The notes below the pieces were generated by a model, which made no database searches, was not told the DNA's origin, and saw only the letters and a program-made list of their open reading frames with translations. Of a DNA stretch of 13,073 bases, positions 1-5,680 are shown piece after piece. The translations under genes and the position numbers were made by a program. Every line of letters begins with the position of its first letter. Within the stretch, counting starts at the first letter, position 1. Source of the DNA: Actinomycetes bacterium (GTDB lineage: Bacteria; Actinomycetota; Actinomycetes; Actinomycetales; Microbacteriaceae); contig JAEWJX010000053.1 of NCBI GenBank assembly GCA_023386365.1, positions 1 through 13,073 on the forward strand, written 5' to 3'.

Positions 1-1489
1 AGTCGGTCAGGCGACCGTCCTCGAGGATCTGCAGCAGCGAGTTGAAGATGTCCGCGTGGGCCTTCTCGACCTCGTCGAACAGCACGACGGAGAACGGCCG
101 GCGGCGCACCTTCTCGGTGAGCTGACCGCCCTCGTCGTACCCGACGTACCCGGGGGGCGAGCCGAACAGCCGCGAGACGGTGTGCTTCTCGGAGAACTCC
201 GACATGTCGAGCTGGATGAGCGCGTCCTCGTCCCCGAAGAGGAACTCGGCGAGCGCCTTGGCCAGCTCGGTCTTCCCGACGCCCGTGGGGCCGGCGAAGA
301 TGAACGACCCACCGGGGCGCTTGGGGTCCTTGAGGCCGGCACGCGTACGGCGGATGGCCTGCGAGAGCGCCTTGATCGCCGCGTCCTGGCCGACGACCCG
401 CTTGTGGAGGTTCTCCTCCATGTGGAGCAGCCGGCTGGACTCCTCCTCGGTGAGCTTGAACACCGGGATGCCCGTGGCGTTGGCCAGCACCTCGGCGATG
501 AGCTCCTCGTCGACCTCGGCGACGGCGTCCAGGTCGCCGTTCTTCCAGGCCTTCTCCTTCTCGGCGCGCTTGAGCCCGAGCTGCTTCTCCTCGTCGCGCA
601 GGCGAGCGGCCTTCTCGAAGTCCTGCTCGTCGATCGCGGACTCCTTGTCGCGACGCGTCTCGGCGATCTGCTCGTCGAGCTCGCGCAGCTCCGGCGGGGC
701 CGTCATGCGGCGGATCCGCAGACGCGCGCCGGCCTCGTCGACCAGGTCGATCGCCTTGTCCGGCAGGAACCGGTCGTTGACGTAGCGGTCGGCGAGCGTG
801 GCCGCGGCGACGAGCGCGGAGTCCGTGATGGACACGCGGTGGTGCGCCTCGTAGCGGTCGCGCAGGCCCTTGAGGATCTCGATCGCGTGCTGCAGGTTCG
901 GCTCGGAGACCTGGATCGGCTGGAAGCGCCGCTCCAGGGCCGGGTCCTTCTCGACGTACTTGCGGTACTCGTCGAGCGTGGTCGCGCCGATGGTCTGCAG
1001 CTCGCCGCGCGCGAGCATGGGCTTGAGGATCGACGCGGCGTCGATCGCGCCCTCGGCGGCGCCCGCCCCGACGAGCGTGTGGATCTCGTCGATGAACAGG
1101 ATGATGTCGCCGCGCGTGCGGATCTCCTTGAGGACCTTCTTCAGGCGCTCCTCGAAGTCGCCGCGGTAGCGCGAGCCGGCGACCAGCGCGCCGAGGTCGA
1201 GCGTGTAGAGCTGCTTGTCCTTGAGCGTCTCGGGGACGTCGCCGCGGACGATGTCCTGCGCGAGGCCCTCGACGACCGCCGTCTTGCCGACGCCCGGCTC
1301 ACCGATGAGCACGGGGTTGTTCTTGGTGCGTCGGGTGAGCACCTGGCTGATGCGGCGGATCTCGGAGTCGCGCCCGATGACGGGGTCGAGTTTTCCGCTC
1401 TGTGCGATCTGGGTGAGGTTGATGCCGTACTGCTCGAGAGCGCTCTTCTGCTCCTCCTGGCTGGAGGGTGCGCCCTGCATGTTCGCCAT
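1..1489 (-). CDS. HSP100/Clp ATPase, ClpC-type without N-domain (5' part; 3' end outside window)
   Basis: ATP-driven unfoldase of the Clp/HSP100 family; 496 residues are visible and the gene continues past the left edge. NBD1 has Walker A GEPGVGKT (63-70), the pore-loop YRG (108-110), Walker B IILFIDE (129-135) and an ERRF arginine-finger region (186-189). A short middle segment carries a UVR-like motif (about 286-304, DEQDFEKAARLRDEEKQL). NBD2 has Walker A GPTGVGKT (400-407), pore-loop GYVG (447-450) and Walker B VVLFDE (468-473). The middle region is too short for the long ClpB coiled coil, so the protein is ClpC-like. It enters NBD1 after only about 35 residues, so the roughly 150-residue Clp N-domain is missing. 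The ATG at 1489 follows GGAG at a spacing of 4; the ATG at 1480 is an alternative. Whether a ClpP-binding loop exists cannot be seen, because that part of NBD2 is outside the window. A HAIR box upstream points to HspR control. Family is certain; the subfamily name is inferred. Confidence 0.93.
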   Translation of the reverse strand, partial: MANMQGAPSSQEEQKSALEQYGINLTQIAQSGKLDPVIGRDSEIRRISQVLTRRTKNNPVLIGEPGVGKTAVVEGLAQDIVRGDVPETLKDKQLYTLDLGALVAGSRYRGDFEERLKKVLKEIRTRGDIILFIDEIHTLVGAGAAEGAIDAASILKPMLARGELQTIGATTLDEYRKYVEKDPALERRFQPIQVSEPNLQHAIEILKGLRDRYEAHHRVSITDSALVAAATLADRYVNDRFLPDKAIDLVDEAGARLRIRRMTAPPELRELDEQIAETRRDKESAIDEQDFEKAARLRDEEKQLGLKRAEKEKAWKNGDLDAVAEVDEELIAEVLANATGIPVFKLTEEESSRLLHMEENLHKRVVGQDAAIKALSQAIRRTRAGLKDPKRPGGSFIFAGPTGVGKTELAKALAEFLFGDEDALIQLDMSEFSEKHTVSRLFGSPPGYVGYDEGGQLTEKVRRRPFSVVLFDEVEKAHADIFNSLLQILEDGRLTD

Positions 1490-1503
1490 GATGCTCCGGG
1501 AGA

Positions 1504-1524
1504 GTTGAGTGTCGGTGACTCAAG
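1504..1524 (-). promoter_or_regulatory. HAIR operator (HspR-binding inverted repeat) upstream of the clp gene
   Basis: Read on the minus strand, the half-sites are CTTGAGT and ACTCAAC separated by 7 bases, matching the known HspR consensus CTTGAGT-N7-ACTCAAG with one mismatch. The box ends 14 bases before the clp ATG and its first two bases overlap the proposed -10 hexamer. HspR bound here would be expected to block RNA polymerase. The hspR gene lies in this window at 8263-8691. Confidence 0.88.
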
Positions 1525-1528
1525 TTTA
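1523..1528 (-). promoter_or_regulatory. Candidate -10 hexamer of the clp promoter
   Basis: The minus-strand hexamer TAAACT fits the TANNNT form. Its last two bases are the first two of the HAIR box, the same arrangement as at the dnaK promoter (CAAACT). The predicted transcript starts near 1516, giving a leader of about 27 bases. The -35 is weak: 17 bases upstream is only GTGCAT. Confidence 0.5.
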
Positions 1529-1671
1529 GCGTGATGCCGCCCCGGATGCACCAGAGGGGCGGGAAACGCTCGGAAATCGCCCACCTCGGGTGATTGCTCG
1601 CCGCAGACGTGGGTGTAGAAAGGGCACGCGAGCACCTCGGAGTGAGGAGCCGTCACCCTGAAAGGACCACC

Positions 1672-2064
1672 ATGACCTTCCTCAGCAACTTCTGGGACTT
1701 CATCTGGCTGCTCTTCTGGACCTTCGCGTTCGTCGCCTACCTGTTCGCGATCTTCGCGATCATCGGCGACCTGTTCCGCGACCACAAGCTCGCCGGCGGG
1801 TGGAAGGCGGTCTGGATCATCTTCCTGATCTTCCTGCCGTTCCTCACGGCCCTCGTCTACCTGATCGCCCGCGGCAAGGGCATGGCCGAACGCAGCCAGG
1901 CTGCCGCCGCCGACGCGCAGCAGGCGACCGACGCCTACATCCGCCAGGCGGCCGGCAGCTCCGCGAGCCCCGCGGAGGAGATCGCGAAGGCGAAGGCCCT
2001 CCTCGACGCCGGGTCGATCACGCAGGCCGAGTACGACACGCTCAAGGCGAAGGCGCTCGGCTAG
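1672..2064 (+). CDS. Small membrane protein with PLDc_N-like two-helix region and C-terminal SHOCT motif
   Basis: This 130-residue protein of unknown role has two clear transmembrane helices (about 7-31 and 45-67). The spacing and the short basic loop between them resemble the PLDc_N domain often found in small actinobacterial membrane proteins. A polar Ala/Gln-rich linker follows, then a SHOCT-type motif at the end (about 101-130, EEIAKAKALLDAGSITQAEY). SHOCT motifs are short helical modules common at protein C-termini and thought to support oligomerisation. The ATG at 1672 follows AAAGGA at good spacing. A weak promoter candidate is TTGCTC (1594-1599) and TAGAAA (1616-1621), 16 bases apart. 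The stop codon shares CTAG with the convergent channel gene. No enzyme residues are seen. The gene is secure; the function is not known. Confidence 0.87.
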   Translation: MTFLSNFWDFIWLLFWTFAFVAYLFAIFAIIGDLFRDHKLAGGWKAVWIIFLIFLPFLTALVYLIARGKGMAERSQAAAADAQQATDAYIRQAAGSSASPAEEIAKAKALLDAGSITQAEYDTLKAKALG

Positions 2065-2864
2065 TCCGACGCCCGCCCCGACGGCGCCGTGCCCTCCCCG
2101 GGTGCGGCGCCGTCGGCGTCTGCGGGGAGTTCCTCGTCGATCTCGTCGTCCACCCGCAGCTCGGGCGCGGCCACCCCGGGTTCGTGCGGGTCGGCGTGCT
2201 GCCGGATGCGCTCGTTGAGGTAGCTGACGAAGATGGCGGATGCGGCACCGATGATCCCGACACCGCCGATCATCAGGGCCACCGCCCAGGCGCGGCCGGC
2301 GGGGGTCACCGGGTAGAGGTCGCCGTATCCGACGGTGAACAGCGTGACGCACGCCCACCAGACGGCGTCGCCGAGGGTCAGGATCACGGCTCCCGGCGCG
2401 GGACGCTCGACGACGAGCACCGACAGGGCGATCGAGTAGATGAAGATCACCGCGAACGCGATGGCCAGGACGGCCACCCGGGCGCGCTGCTCGGGACCCG
2501 AGCGGCGGGCGAAGAACGGGATGGTGGTCAGGTGCCGCAACTGCACCACCGGCCGCAGCTGCGGCAGGATGGCCGCCACCAGATCCGGGATGCTCCTCCC
2601 GAAGAAGTGGGCCCGGTCGGCGGCGAGCACGAACCGCACCACATAGTCGACGATGAACGTCGCCCAGATCGCGAGGAGCACGGAGCCCGCGGCGATACTC
2701 AGCGGCGAGAAGAAGCGCGGGTCGACCGCCACCACTGTCCACGCGCCCAGGTAGACGAACGCGAGCACGAGGAACGGTCCGCGGGTGCGCGCCTCCCAGC
2801 GGAGGCGACGGGCATCGTCGCGACCGGATGCCGCCGGTCGCCGCCCAGGAGCGGTCTCCACCAC
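2061..2864 (-). CDS. Potassium channel family protein (ion_trans_2-like)
   Basis: Predicted integral membrane cation channel, 267 residues from the chosen start. Helices lie near 30-47, 56-80, 128-151 and 190-215, with shorter hydrophobic stretches between 92 and 118. A pore helix (about 165-176) leads into TVGYGD (177-182), the K+ selectivity filter, followed by a final helix ending in SYLNERI. An arginine-bearing stretch (RPVVQLRHL, 104-112) sits where an S4 segment would be, but it has too few regularly spaced charges to claim voltage sensing. The cytoplasmic tail (about 220-267) is acidic and Pro/Ala-rich, with no recognisable RCK/TrkA_N domain. No ATG gives a sensible start. The GTG at 2864 keeps the gene clear of the divergent regulator and may be leaderless; the next GTG at 2861 is an alternative. 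The gene is convergent with the SHOCT protein. The K+ channel call is firm; the gating is unknown. Confidence 0.85.
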   Translation of the reverse strand: MVETAPGRRPAASGRDDARRLRWEARTRGPFLVLAFVYLGAWTVVAVDPRFFSPLSIAAGSVLLAIWATFIVDYVVRFVLAADRAHFFGRSIPDLVAAILPQLRPVVQLRHLTTIPFFARRSGPEQRARVAVLAIAFAVIFIYSIALSVLVVERPAPGAVILTLGDAVWWACVTLFTVGYGDLYPVTPAGRAWAVALMIGGVGIIGAASAIFVSYLNERIRQHADPHEPGVAAPELRVDDEIDEELPADADGAAPGEGTAPSGRASD

Positions 2865-2870
2865 GAGGCG

Positions 2871-2876
2871 ATTCTT
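2871..2876 (-). promoter_or_regulatory. Candidate -10 hexamer for a leaderless channel transcript
   Basis: The minus-strand hexamer AAGAAT ends 6 bases before the GTG at 2864, so transcription would begin at or next to the start codon. No Shine-Dalgarno sequence lies at a useful distance from that GTG, which favours leaderless translation. No good -35 hexamer is present (ACCCGG at 17-base spacing), so this call is tentative. Confidence 0.3.
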
Positions 2877-2881
2877 GTGCA

Positions 2882-2908
2882 GAGGCGCCTCCGCCGGGTT
2901 CCGACCCG
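2882..2908. repeat. Palindrome and adjacent inverted repeat in the divergent channel/regulator intergenic region
   Basis: GAGGCGCCTC (2882-2891) is a perfect 10-base palindrome. CGGGT (2895-2899) and ACCCG (2904-2908) form a second inverted repeat with a 4-base loop. Both lie in the 123-base gap between the channel start and the first regulator. They could be operator sites, but short GC palindromes are common by chance at this base composition. Confidence 0.3.
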
Positions 2909-2919
2909 CCGAGGCCCCT

Positions 2920-2948
2920 TTCCGCGGCCCCACCACCGCGAGTACCTT
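2920..2948 (+). promoter_or_regulatory. Candidate promoter of the first LuxR-family regulator
   Basis: TTCCGC (2920-2925) and TACCTT (2943-2948) are separated by 17 bases. They lie about 40 bases upstream of the ATG at 2988, leaving room for the strong ribosome-binding site near 2976-2986. The -10 fits TANNNT; the -35 is only a partial match to TTGACA. Proposed from spacing and position only. Confidence 0.3.
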
Positions 2949-2987
2949 CGGGGACAACTCCGTCCACCCGGATCGAGGAGGGGGAGC

Positions 2988-5528
2988 ATGACGCTCTTCG
3001 CCGCATCCTTGTCCGCCGCCGAGGCGCACCTGTCCGCCGGCCGCAACGTGCTCATCCGCGGAGATGCGGGGGCGGGCAAGTCGTCGGTGCTCCGCGAACT
3101 CGTCCGACGGGCGGAAGCGGCCGAGACCGCGGTCGTGCCGTTGCGCGCCGTGCCCGCCGCCGTCGACTCCCCGCTCGGGCTGCTGCACACGTCCGCCGAC
3201 TTCCTCGACGCCGCCGACGGCCGACCCACCGTGACCGTCGCATCCGCGTGGCTGCGATCACGTCTGAACGGGGTGCGCCCGATCATCGCCGTCGACGATG
3301 CCGTGTACGCGGACCGGGTCTCGCTCGCCCTGCTGGTGGCGGCCGCCCGCGACGCGGATGCGCTGCTCGTGTGCGTGCACCCCACCGAGGAACGCGACGG
3401 CCTCGCCCTCACGAGGGCCACCGGGGAACGGTTCGCCGAGGTCGTCGTGGAGCCGCTCGGCATCCGGGGGATCAACACGCTCTTCACGCAGCACGGAACC
3501 GGCGCGGTCGAGGCGACGTTCGTCGCCGACCTCACCACCTGGTCGGCGGGCAACTGCCGCGTCGCACTCGCGCTCTTCGACGCCGGGGTTCGCGCCGGCG
3601 TCGTGCAGCGGCTCGACGGCGTCTGGGTGAACTCGGCCGGATGGGACGACTTCCCGTTCGGTGACGCGGCGCCCGAACTGCTGGCCGCGCTGACCGCGGA
3701 GGAGTGCGACGCGATCCGCCTGCTCGCGTGGATGGGGGCCATCCCGTTGCCCAGTGCCGAACGCGTGGTGGGTGCCGACCGCATCCGCTCGCTCTCCGCC
3801 GCGGGCCGGCTCGTGACCGACGCGCGCGACCCGGCGTCGACCGTGGTCGTCTCGCCGCCGGCACTCACCCGCGCGCTGCTCTCGGCGATGACGCCCCTCG
3901 AGCAGGCAGCCCACTCCCGCGCGGTGGAACGCACCCTCGGCGACAGCGAGCGCCCCATGGCGGCCCTCACCGAGACGGCCTGGTGGCGCGACGAGGAGGC
4001 CGGAAGCGACCTCCCCGACTCGATCACCTTCCTCACGCAGCGCATGCAGCCCCGGGTGACCGCGTTGTGGCGCGAGTGGATCGACACACCCGAGGTGTCG
4101 CGGGCGCTGCGACTGCTGCGCGTGCTGATGGTCTACATGGCCGACACCCCCCGGCTCGCGCGCGTCTTCGCCGAGACGCAGGTGCACGACGACAGCGACC
4201 CCGAAGACGTGTCGGCGTTCCTGGTGCTCAGCTACCAGTGGCAGCTCGCCAACGGACGCATCGCCGAGAGCGCCTCCCCCCACCTGCCGTCCGGCTGGGA
4301 TGTGGGGGCGTGGGCGCCGTCGATCACCTACGCCATCAACGACCTGCTGCTCCCCCTCCGGCACGGCCGACCGGTGACCGCGGTCGTCGACCAGCTGACC
4401 GCCGAACCGCCGACCGGACTGCACGACACCGTGCAACTCCTTCGTGCGGAAGCCGCCCTCGAGCGGGGCATGCCGGGCGAAGCGGATGCCGCGGCCGCCG
4501 CCGCTCACCGTTACGCGCGAGGCCCGTCCGACCTGTGGGATCGGCTGGATGCGGTGCGCGGCGACGCCCTGCTGGCATCCGGAGCGATCGCCGAAGCCGG
4601 CAACTGGTTCCGGGAGCACCTGGCCGCCGGGTACGACCTGGGTGACGCGTTCACGGTGAAGATCCACGCCCGCGGGCTTGCGACGACGCTGCTGCTCGGT
4701 GGCGACGCCGCGGGCGCCTGGCGTGCGGTGAGCGCGGCCCTGCGGATCGGACGGCCGGGTCCGCTGTCGGCGGCGCTCGACGAGCGGCTGTTCGGAATCG
4801 CCGCGGCGCTGAGCGCCCGGCGCGGCGACCTGACGCTGGCCCAGCGCTTCGCGGACGAACTGGAGCGGGTGCCGTCGCTGGTGCGCCCACGTCTCGACGT
4901 GATGCGGGCGTGGGCGCGGGCAGAGATCGCGTACGCGACCCGGCCGGAGGACCCCGACGCATCCGAGCGGCTGTGGGCCGCCGGCACGGAACAGCTCGAC
5001 CGCGGCGCCCTCCTCCCCGGCCTGATCTGCTGGACGCTCATCGGCTCACCCTTGACGGAGGATCGACTGGCGGAACTGCGGCGCGTGCGCGAGCGGGTGC
5101 ACACTCCGCTGCTCGACCCCGCCATCCGGGTGCACCGCGCGATAACCGGCGGCGACCCCGAACGCATCCTGCGCACCCTGCGTGGCTTCACCGCGGGCGG
5201 GCCGCTGGAGCGGTGCGCGTTCCGCATCGCGAGTGATGCGTGGGAGACGGCACGCGGGACCGAGCTCGACGGCGACTCCATCGAGCGGCTCGCGGACGCC
5301 CGGGTCGCCGTGCGCTGGCAGCACCTCGTCGCTCCGTCGAAGCACGACCCGGGGGCGCTCACCGACCGGGAGCGCCAGGTGCTCGAACTGGCGAAGAACG
5401 GGCGCAGCAACCGCGACATCGCGGACGCCCTCTTCGTGAGCGTGCGGACGGTCGAGAACCACCTGTACCGCGCGCGCCAGAAGACGGGGAGAACGAGCGG
5501 AATGAGTAGCCGCGGCGGCGCCGACTGA
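2988..5528 (+). CDS. LuxR-family transcriptional regulator with N-terminal P-loop ATPase domain (LAL/STAND type), copy A
   Basis: Large 846-residue regulator. The N-terminal ATPase region has a canonical Walker A, GDAGAGKS (25-32), and a Walker B-like PIIAVDD (98-104). A long Ala/Leu-rich helical middle (about 230-780) resembles the TPR-like sensor regions of MalT/LAL proteins. The C-terminus is a LuxR HTH (about 790-835, TDRERQVLELAKNG then SVRTVENHL). By family knowledge such proteins are ligand- and ATP-dependent DNA-binding regulators; the ligand and targets here are unknown. The ATG at 2988 follows GAGGAGGGGGAG. Reading further upstream would overlap the channel gene on the other strand. 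The gene is divergent from the channel gene and 152 bases upstream of a similar regulator in the same direction. The HTH ends abruptly: after KTGRTS the usual R-x-E-L helix is replaced by a short GMSSRGGAD tail. The family call is firm. Confidence 0.9.
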   Translation: MTLFAASLSAAEAHLSAGRNVLIRGDAGAGKSSVLRELVRRAEAAETAVVPLRAVPAAVDSPLGLLHTSADFLDAADGRPTVTVASAWLRSRLNGVRPIIAVDDAVYADRVSLALLVAAARDADALLVCVHPTEERDGLALTRATGERFAEVVVEPLGIRGINTLFTQHGTGAVEATFVADLTTWSAGNCRVALALFDAGVRAGVVQRLDGVWVNSAGWDDFPFGDAAPELLAALTAEECDAIRLLAWMGAIPLPSAERVVGADRIRSLSAAGRLVTDARDPASTVVVSPPALTRALLSAMTPLEQAAHSRAVERTLGDSERPMAALTETAWWRDEEAGSDLPDSITFLTQRMQPRVTALWREWIDTPEVSRALRLLRVLMVYMADTPRLARVFAETQVHDDSDPEDVSAFLVLSYQWQLANGRIAESASPHLPSGWDVGAWAPSITYAINDLLLPLRHGRPVTAVVDQLTAEPPTGLHDTVQLLRAEAALERGMPGEADAAAAAAHRYARGPSDLWDRLDAVRGDALLASGAIAEAGNWFREHLAAGYDLGDAFTVKIHARGLATTLLLGGDAAGAWRAVSAALRIGRPGPLSAALDERLFGIAAALSARRGDLTLAQRFADELERVPSLVRPRLDVMRAWARAEIAYATRPEDPDASERLWAAGTEQLDRGALLPGLICWTLIGSPLTEDRLAELRRVRERVHTPLLDPAIRVHRAITGGDPERILRTLRGFTAGGPLERCAFRIASDAWETARGTELDGDSIERLADARVAVRWQHLVAPSKHDPGALTDRERQVLELAKNGRSNRDIADALFVSVRTVENHLYRARQKTGRTSGMSSRGGAD

Positions 5529-5570
5529 GTGTTTTCGCCCGCACTACTCAATGTCGCCTTCGTGACCACT

Positions 5571-5611
5571 CCATCTGTACTCAGCAGCCTTCGCGCGCGC
5601 GAAACAGATGG
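5571..5611. repeat. Nested inverted repeat between the two regulator genes
   Basis: The outer arms CCATCTGT (5571-5578) and ACAGATGG (5604-5611) are perfect 8-base inverted repeats. Between them lie an 11-base spacer and then a perfect 14-base palindrome, TTCGCGCGCGCGAA (5590-5603), which directly abuts the right arm. No T-run follows, so it is not a standard rho-independent terminator. It may be an operator for the downstream regulator or an RNA structure in an intergenic transcript. The pattern is plainly visible; the role is inferred. Confidence 0.6.
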
Positions 5612-5680
5612 TGCACTGGCCTCTGCCGAATGCCAGGCGTGGCCCGATTCTCGCGGCCGCACGACCCCAGGGAGAACCAC

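Noticed and set aside
56..1534. Long plus-strand open frame opposite the clp gene
   Set aside because: It is the antisense shadow of a highly conserved Clp ATPase. Its translation is low-complexity Leu/Glu/Arg and has no family match I recognise.
1800..2987. Upstream extension of the regulator A reading frame
   Set aside because: The frame stays open by GC bias, but it runs antisense to the channel and through the SHOCT gene. Conserved sequence and a strong ribosome-binding site place the start at 2988.
2699..4087. Minus-strand open frame of about 460 codons opposite regulator A
   Set aside because: Ser/Arg/Thr-rich shadow translation; the plus strand carries a P-loop protein with a good ribosome-binding site.
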